64,000 nucleotides of DNA from Empedobacter sp036647415 (GTDB taxonomy: Bacteria; Bacteroidota; Bacteroidia; Flavobacteriales; Weeksellaceae), in NCBI RefSeq assembly GCF_036647415.1, contig NZ_JAVXKG010000006.1:1-64000 (forward strand), in the 5' to 3' direction. The notes under the pieces were generated by a model. The model was not told the origin of the DNA. It saw nothing but the letters and a program-made list of their open reading frames with translations, and did no database searches. Position numbers and translations under genes: made by a program. Positions 15,153-24,496 of the stretch are shown here, piece after piece (position 1 is the stretch's first letter; each line of letters starts with the position of its first letter).

Positions 15153-17546
15153 ATGAAAAGAAACAAATTTTTACTTGCATCATTCGCAATTTTCGGATCT
15201 TCATTACTTTTTGCTCAAGAAGTAGAAAAAGAAGAGGAACAAACAAATCTTAACGAAGTTATTTTAATTGGTGGTCGTACATCAGAAAGAACAGTTGTAA
15301 ATTCTTCCGTTCCTGTTGATATTATTGATATTGAACAATTCAAAAAATCTTCACCTCAATTATCTGTAAATGATATTTTAAATTACGTAATTCCTTCGTT
15401 CAATTCCGTTCGTCAATCATCATCAGATGGAACAGAACATATCGATCCTGTTACTTTACGAGGAATGGGGCCAGATCAAGTTTTAGTTTTGATTAATGGA
15501 AAACGTCGTCATACAACGTCTTTAGTAAATTATCAAAATACGGTAGGTAATGGTTCTGTTGGTACAGATTTGGGGGCAATTCCTATTTCTGCAATAGATA
15601 AAGTTGAGGTTTTACGCGATGGTGCTGCTGCGCAATATGGTTCTGATGCCATTGCAGGTGTTGTAAATATTGTCTTAAAATCTAAACCAGGAGGTGACGC
15701 ATCTTTAACTTATGGACAAACTTCTCGTAACGATGGTGAAACATATAATTTTAATGGAAGTTTCGGTACAAAGTTAGGTAAAACAGGATCTCTTGTTTTT
15801 TCTGCAGTAATTACTGATCGTAAAAAAACAAACCGTTCTAAAGATAATAATTTAGATATTTTTGGAGATAATTTCGCCTATGATTTCGCAGATGATCCTG
15901 CTGCTGCACGTGCCGCAGATGACGCGAAATTGGCTGCTTTAGGATTAACACGAAAAGATTTTAGATTTCAAGTAGGTGATGCAGCGATTAAAAATCAACA
16001 GTTTTTCATAAATGCAGAAACAGCTTTAACAGATCGATTAGATTTTTATTCGTTTGGAGGAGTAAGTTTACGTCAAGGAGAAGGTTTTGGATTCCGACGT
16101 TTACCGAGCGAATTACCTACGGAAGCATTAACGATTTATCCAAATGGTTTTCAGGCAACTTTAAAATCAAATATCAATGATTATTCTAATTCAACAGGAT
16201 TACGATATTCGTATGATGGTTGGAAGATAGATTTGAGCAATACATTTGGTTTTAACTCATTCAAATATAATGTTGATAATTCAATCAACTATTCGTTAGG
16301 TATAGATTCGCCAACAAATTTTTATGCAGGAAAACATTCGTTTTTACAAAATACAGTAAATTTAGATTTTTCGAAACGTATCAATCAAAACTTTAGTTTA
16401 GCTTTTGGTGGAGAATATCGTTACGAAAAATATCAAATAGAAGCTGGTGATGAGTCATCTTACATAGGTTCTGGATCCGAATCTTTTGTTGGTTTCTCAC
16501 CTTTGAATGCTGTAAAAGGAGACCGTAATTCTGTTGCAGTTTATGTAGATGGAGAATTAAAATTTGGTGATTTTACAGCGAATGCAGCTGGTCGTTTCGA
16601 GAACTATTCAGATTTCGGAAGTACAATCAACGGAAAATTAGCAATGCGTTACGAATATGCAAAAGGTTTTTCGGTTCGTGGAGCAATTTCTACAGGATTT
16701 AGAGCGCCATCTTTACAGCAAAAATATTTCAGTAATTCGTACACCGATTTATTTTTAAACGATAATGGCGATCAGGTTTTGGTTACAAAAGGAGTTATTC
16801 GAAATGAGTCAGAATTATCAAGAGAAATAGGTTTAGATAAATTGAAAGAGGAAAAATCAATCAATGGGAGTTTAGGTCTTACATTTCGTCCGACGTCAAA
16901 GTTATTCATCACTTTAGATGGTTATTTTATTCGTGTAGACGACAGAATTGTGTTGACATCTGATATTACAGATCCTGCTTTAGAAAAATATAATGTTGCA
17001 ACGGCACGTATTTTTACCAATGCAATAGATACCGAAACACGTGGAATTGATTTGGTTGTTTCGTATGATACACGTTTGGGACGAGGAAAATTGAATGTTA
17101 ATTTATCTGGAAATATCAACGAAACAAAAATTGTTGATTATCACTTTCCTTCTGCTTTAACAATTGCTCAAAAAGAATTTTTTGGACCAGATCAAGTCAA
17201 TATTATCGAATCTTTAAGCCCGAAAACGAAAGCAACTTTGGGATTGAATTATGCCATTTCTGGCTTTAATTTTATGGTAAGAAATACTTATTTCGGAAAA
17301 GTAACCAAAGATGGTTATCCATGGGGAGTTGTCCAAGAAAACTCGGGTAAAGTTGTAACAGATGCTTCGATTGGATATGATATTACAAAGAATTTTAATA
17401 TAACAATTGGCGCAAATAATTTGTTTGATGTTTTTCCTGATAAACAAGCGTATGAAAATTCGTATTATGGTGTTTTTCCAAATGCACCAGTACAAATGGG
17501 AATGACGGGAGCTTATTATTTTGCAAGAGCAAGTTTTAAATTCTAA
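15153..17546 (+). CDS. TonB-dependent outer-membrane receptor under SAM riboswitch control
   Basis: A 797-residue outer-membrane receptor. Residues 1-22 form a signal peptide (ending LFAQ), a TonB-box-like ILIGGRTSERT segment precedes the plug, and the plug (about 50-175) contains LRGMGPDQVLVLINGKRR and LRDGAAAQYGSDAIAGVVNIVLK. The remainder is a beta-barrel ending in the aromatic C-terminus RASFKF. There is no N-terminal carboxypeptidase-like domain and no SusD partner, so it is FecA/BtuB-like, not a glycan SusC. Because the leader is a SAM-I riboswitch, the imported substrate is most likely methionine, a methionine precursor or a peptide source of it; this is an inference. Confidence 0.93.
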   Translation: MKRNKFLLASFAIFGSSLLFAQEVEKEEEQTNLNEVILIGGRTSERTVVNSSVPVDIIDIEQFKKSSPQLSVNDILNYVIPSFNSVRQSSSDGTEHIDPVTLRGMGPDQVLVLINGKRRHTTSLVNYQNTVGNGSVGTDLGAIPISAIDKVEVLRDGAAAQYGSDAIAGVVNIVLKSKPGGDASLTYGQTSRNDGETYNFNGSFGTKLGKTGSLVFSAVITDRKKTNRSKDNNLDIFGDNFAYDFADDPAAARAADDAKLAALGLTRKDFRFQVGDAAIKNQQFFINAETALTDRLDFYSFGGVSLRQGEGFGFRRLPSELPTEALTIYPNGFQATLKSNINDYSNSTGLRYSYDGWKIDLSNTFGFNSFKYNVDNSINYSLGIDSPTNFYAGKHSFLQNTVNLDFSKRINQNFSLAFGGEYRYEKYQIEAGDESSYIGSGSESFVGFSPLNAVKGDRNSVAVYVDGELKFGDFTANAAGRFENYSDFGSTINGKLAMRYEYAKGFSVRGAISTGFRAPSLQQKYFSNSYTDLFLNDNGDQVLVTKGVIRNESELSREIGLDKLKEEKSINGSLGLTFRPTSKLFITLDGYFIRVDDRIVLTSDITDPALEKYNVATARIFTNAIDTETRGIDLVVSYDTRLGRGKLNVNLSGNINETKIVDYHFPSALTIAQKEFFGPDQVNIIESLSPKTKATLGLNYAISGFNFMVRNTYFGKVTKDGYPWGVVQENSGKVVTDASIGYDITKNFNITIGANNLFDVFPDKQAYENSYYGVFPNAPVQMGMTGAYYFARASFKF

Positions 17547-17565
17547 TTAAAAATAAATAAAATAT

Positions 17566-17612
17566 AGTGTCAATTTTGATGTATTTTGAACATCTAAAAT
17601 TGACACTTTTTT
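17566..17612 (+). terminator. Strong hairpin between receptor and permease
   Basis: A 12-bp perfect stem AGTGTCAATTTT / AAAATTGACACT is extended by GATGT / ACATC and followed by T6. It lies only 4 bases before the permease start, so permease expression must come from read-through or a promoter inside the hairpin region. Confidence 0.85.
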
Positions 17613-17616
17613 GTGT

Positions 17617-18897
17617 ATGGCAAGTTTGAAAATTGGTTGGAAAACCGCAGCAGCATTAGTTATTTCGAATATGATCGGAACTGGTGTTTTTACAAGTTTA
17701 GGTTATCAGATTTATGATCTAAAAAACACGTATTCTATTCTCTTATTATGGATAATTGGAGGTTTTTTAGCGTTGATAGGTGCGTTTATTTATTCGGAAT
17801 TGGCATCAAAATTTAAACAATCTGGAGGCGACTATATTTATTTGTCACGAACATTTCATCCTGTTTTTGGTTATTTATCAAGTTGGATTTCTTTATTTGT
17901 AGGTTTCTCAGCGCCAATTTCTTTGGCAGCTTTGGCAATGAGTAAGTATTTGAATATTCTTGGATTTAATTTCGGAAAAGAGTTTGCAATTGCAATGATT
18001 TTAATTGTTGCCGTTTTTCAATCGTTTAGCTTGAATTTGAGTAGTAAATTTCAGAATGTATTTACAGTTCTAAAAGTTGTTTTTATATTAACTTTAATTG
18101 GTATTGGTCTTTATTTTGTTCCAACAATAGAGCCTAATGCAATTGTAGTAGATAATACATGGAAACAAGAATTGCTACTACCTGCTTTTGCAACTTCTTT
18201 GGTTTATGTAACTTTTGCATATACAGGCTGGAATTCTGCCTCATATATTATTGAAGAAATTGATCAGCCAAAGAAAAATTTACCCAAAGCACTTTTTATT
18301 GGAGTTATTTTTGTGACAATAGCATATGTTTTTCTAAATTATGTTTTTCTAAAACATGCCTCAGCAGTTTCGTTGGTAGGAAAAGAAGATGTTGCTAATA
18401 TTTCGTTTCGAAATCTGTTAGGATCTAATGTAAAATGGGTAAGTTGTTTTATCGCTTTACAGTTAATAGCAACTATTAGTGGTTATTTATGGATTGGTTC
18501 GCGTTTAACACAGGCTACAGCAAGAGAAAATAAGTTGTGGAGTTTCATGGCGAAAGAAAATAAAAATAGAATTCCAGTTCGTGCTATTTGGGTGCATACA
18601 ACAATTAGTATTCTCTTAATTTTTTCAGGTGATTTTGAGGTCATTTTTACTTATACTTCTTTCGTATTACAAGTATTGGCAACGTTGGCAATTTGTACCG
18701 CTTTTTTTATAAAACGTGATGAATTAACAATTATTAAAAGTAGATTTTTCTATTTACTTCCAACAATATTTTTAGCTTTTAGTTTATATATCTGCTACTT
18801 TGTTTTGACGCAAAAACCCAAAGAAAGTTTGATTGGTTTAGGTATTATTTTTCTAGGATTAATCATTTTCTATTTTGATAAGAGGATTAGTAAGTAA
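17617..18897 (+). CDS. APC family amino-acid permease
   Basis: A 426-residue inner-membrane transporter of the amino acid-polyamine-organocation family with about 12 hydrophobic segments. The diagnostic first helix contains NMIGTGVFTSLG (GxG substrate-backbone site), followed by GGFLALIGAFIYSELASKF and SGGDYIYLSRTFHPVFGYLSSW. Start chosen at ATG 17617, since the TTG six bases upstream lies within the T-run of the terminator. It is next to the SAM-regulated receptor; together they could form an outer- and inner-membrane uptake route for an amino acid. The substrate is not shown by sequence. Confidence 0.9.
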   Translation: MASLKIGWKTAAALVISNMIGTGVFTSLGYQIYDLKNTYSILLLWIIGGFLALIGAFIYSELASKFKQSGGDYIYLSRTFHPVFGYLSSWISLFVGFSAPISLAALAMSKYLNILGFNFGKEFAIAMILIVAVFQSFSLNLSSKFQNVFTVLKVVFILTLIGIGLYFVPTIEPNAIVVDNTWKQELLLPAFATSLVYVTFAYTGWNSASYIIEEIDQPKKNLPKALFIGVIFVTIAYVFLNYVFLKHASAVSLVGKEDVANISFRNLLGSNVKWVSCFIALQLIATISGYLWIGSRLTQATARENKLWSFMAKENKNRIPVRAIWVHTTISILLIFSGDFEVIFTYTSFVLQVLATLAICTAFFIKRDELTIIKSRFFYLLPTIFLAFSLYICYFVLTQKPKESLIGLGIIFLGLIIFYFDKRISK

Positions 18898-19010
18898 TTT
18901 TAATAGAATCTAGATTTAGTTAATGTCTTATTTTAGTAATAATTAAGTACTTAAAAACGTTTAATCATGTTTTTTTATGTTATTTTTATGAAATAATTAA
19001 CATAAAAATT

Positions 19011-22000
19011 ATGATTAAAAATTTACTTCTATTTAAATGTGTAGTTTTGTCTTTTCTATTAAGCAACGCTTCTTTTGCACAAAACAAGCCTCTTGAAGTT
19101 TGTGGAACTGAAGAACTACAAGCTGATTTTTTTAAAAAAAATCCTGGATTTAAAGAAATTTATGATGCTAAATTATTAGAATTTAATGAAGCTAGAAAGC
19201 AAGGTAAATTTTCTAAAAAACAAACAGAAATTATTGAAATTCCTATTGTTGTTCATATTCTAGATGACGGAAAAGGTTTATACGTACCAACCGATGCACA
19301 GGTAAATGCTTGGATTGCTAGAGCAAATGCAATTTGGGATGGATCCGCATCTGATATTAAAGGACCAGGAGCTGGAGGTACTACTTTACCAGTTCGTTTG
19401 GTGTTAGCGAAAAGATCTCCGAGTTGTGAAGCAACTACAGGGATTGTTAAACATGATTTATCACAAAATCAAACTTATGTAGATGGTGGAGTTGCAAATG
19501 GAGGGTCAAATCCTGGTATTCCTTATGCTACAATTAACTCAACCTATAATTGGGATTCTAGTTCTTATTTTAATATCTATATTACAAATAAGATAAACGG
19601 AGTTAATCCTTCTACTCCTGGTATTAATTCATATACGGCTGGTTTTGCAACATATCCCGGTCAATCTGTAGATTTATCTGTAATGTTATATCATGTTGTT
19701 ATAAAATCAACTGATACAGTATTAGCACATGAAATGATGCATGCATTTGGTGTAAAACATGTATTTGAAGGAGGAGATGGAGAAGGTAAAACATGTGGAT
19801 CATTGGCAAATGATAATATTACTGACACACAGGTTACACGTAGTGGATTATTTTTTGGTGCATCAATTAATCAGAATGGTCAATATAATCAATATAAAGT
19901 ATATCCAGATAACACGGTAGTTAATGATTGTGCAAATGGCGCTTTATTTGATGGAGTACAATATAATATGATGAATTATGGATCAAGGTTAGATCGTTTT
20001 ACACCAGGTCAAGGACAATATGCTGTAGATGTAATCAATCAAATGAGACCAAGCTTTAAGACAAGTAAAGCATTAGTTCCAATTAACCCTAATGAGACAT
20101 CTTCTAGTCCTATTCCAAGTCAGTGTAGACCTCAGAATTTAATAAACAAAGCTGCAGATGGTCAGTTATTTAATATAGGTATTACAAAAGTTAAATTTGG
20201 AACTATAAATGTTTCATCTGGAACTCCAATGGGAACAACAGGGGTTGTGTTTTATACAGATAATACTACAAAAAGTTGTATTTCTAATGCTTTTACGGCA
20301 AATGTTGAAGAGGGTTCTGTAGTAAATGTAGAGTTAACTGCTGGAAGAGTAGATTTTGAAGGTAGTTTTAGTGTGTTTATTGATTATAACAATGACGGAA
20401 TATTTGGAAGTAATGAAACTGTTATTCCTTTTTCTACAGCTACTAATGGATTATTAAAAACAGCAATTACAATTCCTACAACTGCTGTTCAAAACATACC
20501 TTTAAGAATGAGAGTAGTTGGTGATTATGCAAATAGTATAACAGCTTGTGGAAATTTATATTATGGCGAAGCTGAAGATTATACTGTTATAATTACAGCT
20601 CCAGCTGCTGTAATTTGGAATGGAACAACTTGGAGTAGCGAACCAACAACAGCAAAAGAAGCTATTGTTCGCGGAAATTTATCTTTAACAACCAATGTTT
20701 CTGCTAAAAAACTAACAGTAGAATCTGGGTCTGTTATAGTAAAAAAAGGAAGTGTATTAACAGTAGAAAATGAAATTGTAAATAATTTAACTGCAGATAA
20801 ATTTATTGTAGAAGATGGTGCAAGTGTATTACAAACTAATGCTACAGCCAATGTAGGAAATGTAACTGTTCTTAAAAATAGTACACCTATGGTTTTCAAC
20901 GATGCTACATTGTGGTCTTCTCCAGTAGATGGACAAAATGTTCGTAGTTTTTCACCAGCAACACTAGACAAGCGTTTTTATATCTATAATGAAGGAACAA
21001 ATAAGTTTGCAAGTTTATTTGTAAATGATCCGTTGTACCCAAATAGTAGCTTACAAAATCCAAATACGTACAATTTTGTAGCTGGTTTAGGTTATCACAT
21101 TAGAGTATCAAATAATCAAACACAGACAGAACCAGGTTTGGCTTATGCAGGGAAATTTATAGGGAAATTAAATAATGGATTAATTACTCAACCAATTACA
21201 AAAAATGGTTCAGGTTACAATTTATTAGGAAATCCTTATCCATCAGCAATAGATGCGAAAAAATTAATACAAGCAAATTCGTCAATTCAAGCGTTACATT
21301 TCTGGACGCACGAAACGCCATTAACATCAACAGGTTATGCAAGTAACAATTATGCTTCTTATAATTTAACTGGTGGTACACAAGCTGCTGCAGGAGGTCT
21401 TATACCAAATAATATTATAAATCCAGGACAAGGATTTATTGTAGAAACAACAGCATCTGGATCTTTAACATTTGATAATTCATTAAGAACAGGATCTTTA
21501 ACAGGATCATTTTATAAAACTTCCGAATCAGATGAAAAAAGAATTTGGATTGATTTATTTGAAGGAACAACACCAAAAAATCAAATTTTAATTGGATACA
21601 TCGAAAATGCTACAAATAGCTTTGATAACCAAATGGATGCTACTGTAAACAAATTGTACACAGGTTCTACACTTTATTCATTAATTGATAATTTGACTGA
21701 TCACTTTGTAATTCAAGGACGTTCATTACCATTTAATCAAGACGATGTTGTGAAAGTAGGATTTGAGGCGAAAGAGAAAGCGACTTATACAATAAAATTG
21801 AATAATGTAGAAAATTTAGACAAGGAAACTACAGTTTTCTTAAAAGATAAAGCGGATAATCAAATTGTAGATTTAAGTAAAACAGATTATTCATTTCATT
21901 CAGAAATAGGAATTTACAATGATCGTTTTGAACTTGTTTATACAAATAAAACTTTAGGAACTGATGATCTTAAAGTTCAGGAAATTAGTGTTTACAAACA

Positions 22001-22199
22001 AAATGGACAATTAGTTGTAAAATCACCAAAAGAAATCAAAAACATTGAAGTTTATGATATTTCAGGAAGAAAAATTTACACTAAATCTATTACAGGAAAA
22101 GAAGTTGTTTTAACTGGATTGAGAAGTACAAATCAAGTCTTAGTAATTAAAGTTACAACAGCAGACAACAAAATTAACAACACTAAAATCTTATACTAA
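19011..22199 (+). CDS. Secreted M43-type metalloprotease with GEVED and T9SS sorting domain
   Basis: A 1062-residue secreted zinc protease. Signal peptide 1-24 (NASFAQ). The metzincin motif HExxHxxGxxH is exact at residues 240-250 (HEMMHAFGVKH), with a Met-turn at MMNYGSRLDRF, as in pappalysin-type (M43) enzymes. A GEVED-like beta domain follows, with its typical end GEAEDYTVII near residue 520. The C-terminal ~75 residues (QISVYKQNGQLVV-like start, DISGRKIY core, ending NTKILY) are a type IX secretion sorting domain, so the protein should cross the outer membrane and be cell-surface attached or released. Likely a nutrient-acquiring or adhesive protease. Confidence 0.93.
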   Translation: MIKNLLLFKCVVLSFLLSNASFAQNKPLEVCGTEELQADFFKKNPGFKEIYDAKLLEFNEARKQGKFSKKQTEIIEIPIVVHILDDGKGLYVPTDAQVNAWIARANAIWDGSASDIKGPGAGGTTLPVRLVLAKRSPSCEATTGIVKHDLSQNQTYVDGGVANGGSNPGIPYATINSTYNWDSSSYFNIYITNKINGVNPSTPGINSYTAGFATYPGQSVDLSVMLYHVVIKSTDTVLAHEMMHAFGVKHVFEGGDGEGKTCGSLANDNITDTQVTRSGLFFGASINQNGQYNQYKVYPDNTVVNDCANGALFDGVQYNMMNYGSRLDRFTPGQGQYAVDVINQMRPSFKTSKALVPINPNETSSSPIPSQCRPQNLINKAADGQLFNIGITKVKFGTINVSSGTPMGTTGVVFYTDNTTKSCISNAFTANVEEGSVVNVELTAGRVDFEGSFSVFIDYNNDGIFGSNETVIPFSTATNGLLKTAITIPTTAVQNIPLRMRVVGDYANSITACGNLYYGEAEDYTVIITAPAAVIWNGTTWSSEPTTAKEAIVRGNLSLTTNVSAKKLTVESGSVIVKKGSVLTVENEIVNNLTADKFIVEDGASVLQTNATANVGNVTVLKNSTPMVFNDATLWSSPVDGQNVRSFSPATLDKRFYIYNEGTNKFASLFVNDPLYPNSSLQNPNTYNFVAGLGYHIRVSNNQTQTEPGLAYAGKFIGKLNNGLITQPITKNGSGYNLLGNPYPSAIDAKKLIQANSSIQALHFWTHETPLTSTGYASNNYASYNLTGGTQAAAGGLIPNNIINPGQGFIVETTASGSLTFDNSLRTGSLTGSFYKTSESDEKRIWIDLFEGTTPKNQILIGYIENATNSFDNQMDATVNKLYTGSTLYSLIDNLTDHFVIQGRSLPFNQDDVVKVGFEAKEKATYTIKLNNVENLDKETTVFLKDKADNQIVDLSKTDYSFHSEIGIYNDRFELVYTNKTLGTDDLKVQEISVYKQNGQLVVKSPKEIKNIEVYDISGRKIYTKSITGKEVVLTGLRSTNQVLVIKVTTADNKINNTKILY

Positions 22200-22439
22200 A
22201 TGAAAAAATTAATAGTAGCTTTTACGCTTATTCTATCATCATTTGCTTTTGCAAATGATGATGTAGAAAACACCGATTTTTTTAGTTCATCATCTTCTAC
22301 AGCAAACAATAGTGATATTGGAGTTGTAGATGATCCTGATCCTGCATCACCAATCAATGATTATATATTACCACTTATTGCAGTCGCTACAGTTCTTGGT
22401 ATTTATTATATCAAGAAAAAAGATCTTCTGAAGAACTAA
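22200..22439 (+). CDS. Small exported protein with C-terminal membrane anchor (PID-CTERM-like)
   Basis: A 79-residue protein with a signal peptide (MKKLIVAFTLILSSFAFA), an S/D/N-rich middle, and a C-terminal tripartite tail: DPDPASPINDY, a hydrophobic helix (ILPLIAVATVLGIYYI) and a basic end (KKKDLLKN). Short motif, helix and positive tail is the plan of protein-sorting signals; the PxxPIxDY motif recalls the flavobacterial PID-CTERM signal, named from memory. Its ATG follows the protease stop codon with no gap, implying translational coupling. The enzyme that would process it is not in the window. Confidence 0.65.
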   Translation: MKKLIVAFTLILSSFAFANDDVENTDFFSSSSSTANNSDIGVVDDPDPASPINDYILPLIAVATVLGIYYIKKKDLLKN

Positions 22440-22452
22440 AATATATAACAAC

Positions 22453-22486
22453 AAAAAACGCAACTTTCATAAGTTGCGTTTTTTAT
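22453..22486. terminator. Bidirectional terminator
   Basis: AAAAAACGCAACTT / AAGTTGCGTTTTTT with a TCAT loop between the small anchored protein (plus) and the DUF1704 gene (minus). Confidence 0.85.
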
Positions 22487-22489
22487 TTA

Positions 22490-24496
22490 TTAATCTTTTA
22501 TTCCGTTAAAAATATATTGTAGAATAGGATTTATTTCTGGATTTTCAAGATGCTTCTTGAAAACTTTTGTGTAGTATTTCGGTTTGTTAATCATTTTTCT
22601 TTCAACCAATTCATCAATAGTATCAATGTATTCCACAGATGTTTTTCCTATCAATAAATTGTCCAATGAACGACCTTCATCTACATAATTTAAAATAGTT
22701 TTTAAACCTTTTAAATATAATGCATCTTTTGTAAATCCTCCTCCACGATAAACACGTGTTGTTAGATAAAATGCATCTTCTGGCGTCATTTTATATTCCT
22801 CCATCAAAACCATAAAAGTTTCATTAAAGGACTTTCCATTAGTTAACATATGTACCGCCATTACACGCAACCCAAGCTCGCGTAATCGACTATGATTAAT
22901 AGAATCAGTGTAATACTCGCTCAAAATAGCTAAACCTTCTTGTGTTAGGGTATTAACAGGTAATCCAACACTAAATATTTTTAATGGTTGATCCAAAGCA
23001 TTCATTGTTGTTACCATGTGTACACCAATTTCGTGCTCTATTAATCCATTTGTAAAACGTTTATCAAATTTTACACCTTTCTTTATCACAACTTTACGCT
23101 TGCTATTGATAACAAGAGCTTTTGAAGCGATATCATCAGAAACCTCTATATCAAATTGAAAACCATAATCATTGGTTGCATTTTGAAATAAGTTGACTAC
23201 TTCTTCTTCTGTATAATCACCGTGATTATCAATTCTAAATTCGGGACAATACAAGATAAAGTTTGCATTTTCGATGTCTTTTTTCGATGGTTCTCCAAAA
23301 TAACGAAGCGAATTGTATAAAAACTTATTTGTACCCAAATTTGCTAATAAATCAACTTTATCAAAGTAAGAATTAATCGTATCAACATACATATTTTGTA
23401 TGGTAATATCGTTTATCTTTTCTACTTTAATATTAGATAATTTTCGTTTAAATTCAAACGGATTTATATTAAGCGGATTGTATTTAAACTGGGGTTCGTA
23501 GGTATATTTAGATGCTAAAAATTTCTTCTTCTCAAATTCTAAATTAATTGGATTGATAACACTTAATAACTCAAAATCGTTTACTAATTGAAACAATTGT
23601 TTATCAATTTTTATCAAATCCGATTCTAACTCGTTGTGTAAAATATTAACTTGTTTAGAACCTACTTTGTATGTTGTTTCATTTTTTACAAATTGAAATG
23701 CATGATTTAAAATCGCTGTTTTAAACCCTTCTTTTATCTGATTGATAATTTCTGGGAAAGATTCTCCAGTCAACTCGTCACAATAAATTTTAGAAACTTC
23801 TGTTGCTAAAACCAATGTATTTTTGAAACGATTTGTTACAAACTCCAACAAATAACCACGTCCGTAAAAAACATCATTTATTGCCGAATAATTATGAATG
23901 TTTTCTAATTCAATCTGCGCCAATTCATCGCGCCAAGATTCAACATAACTTCCATAACGTTCTTTGTCTACTTTTTCTGCACCAATATTGAAAACAGGTA
24001 CAGGACGATCCCAACGTTTCCAGTTATACGAGTGTATATCGTAAACTAAACACGATTTAAATTTTGATTCTAATTTTTTGATTAAAGCTTCAACTACCTC
24101 GTAAAATGCCGTATGTTTTGCTAAACTTACTTGTTTTTGAGAAGATGTTAATGGATCTCTCCAAACTTGTTTTCCCCATGCTTCTTCATAAACTGCAGTT
24201 TCTGGCGCACGATTCAAATCATATTCAAATCGCGAATCACAGCCTTGTATTAAGACAGGAAATGTTTCTACAAACTCAGCTGTATGTGGATCTTCTTCGT
24301 ACCAACGTTCGTAATTAGATAATAGACATTTATCGCGAACATCATCGCGCATATGACTACCATCGTGTATTGCAGCACAAACGTAAGGTATGTACTCGTC
24401 AATTTTTATTTTAAAAGATTCATCTTCTGAGTATGCTTCAAATACAACTTCATTTTCAATATTATCAAGGATTTGTTGAATACTTAATGATTTCAT
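22490..24496 (-). CDS. N-formylglutamate amidohydrolase-like + DUF1704 (QEGLA) metallopeptidase fusion
   Basis: A 668-residue two-domain protein. The N-terminal part (about 30-260) has the N-formylglutamate amidohydrolase pattern: AAIHDGSHMRDD, CDSRFEYDLNRAPE and VYDIHSYN. The C-terminal part is DUF1704, known under the misleading name 'flavohemoglobin expression-modulating QEGLA motif protein'; it has HEIGVH at 488-493 (HExxxH zinc motif) and QEGLA at 519-523. The eukaryotic member MATCAP is a tubulin carboxypeptidase, so amino-acid or peptide removal is expected. Its start overlaps the stop of the ATP-grasp gene (ATGA), so the two are translated together. Natural substrate unknown. Confidence 0.88.
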   Translation of the reverse strand: MKSLSIQQILDNIENEVVFEAYSEDESFKIKIDEYIPYVCAAIHDGSHMRDDVRDKCLLSNYERWYEEDPHTAEFVETFPVLIQGCDSRFEYDLNRAPETAVYEEAWGKQVWRDPLTSSQKQVSLAKHTAFYEVVEALIKKLESKFKSCLVYDIHSYNWKRWDRPVPVFNIGAEKVDKERYGSYVESWRDELAQIELENIHNYSAINDVFYGRGYLLEFVTNRFKNTLVLATEVSKIYCDELTGESFPEIINQIKEGFKTAILNHAFQFVKNETTYKVGSKQVNILHNELESDLIKIDKQLFQLVNDFELLSVINPINLEFEKKKFLASKYTYEPQFKYNPLNINPFEFKRKLSNIKVEKINDITIQNMYVDTINSYFDKVDLLANLGTNKFLYNSLRYFGEPSKKDIENANFILYCPEFRIDNHGDYTEEEVVNLFQNATNDYGFQFDIEVSDDIASKALVINSKRKVVIKKGVKFDKRFTNGLIEHEIGVHMVTTMNALDQPLKIFSVGLPVNTLTQEGLAILSEYYTDSINHSRLRELGLRVMAVHMLTNGKSFNETFMVLMEEYKMTPEDAFYLTTRVYRGGGFTKDALYLKGLKTILNYVDEGRSLDNLLIGKTSVEYIDTIDELVERKMINKPKYYTKVFKKHLENPEINPILQYIFNGIKD

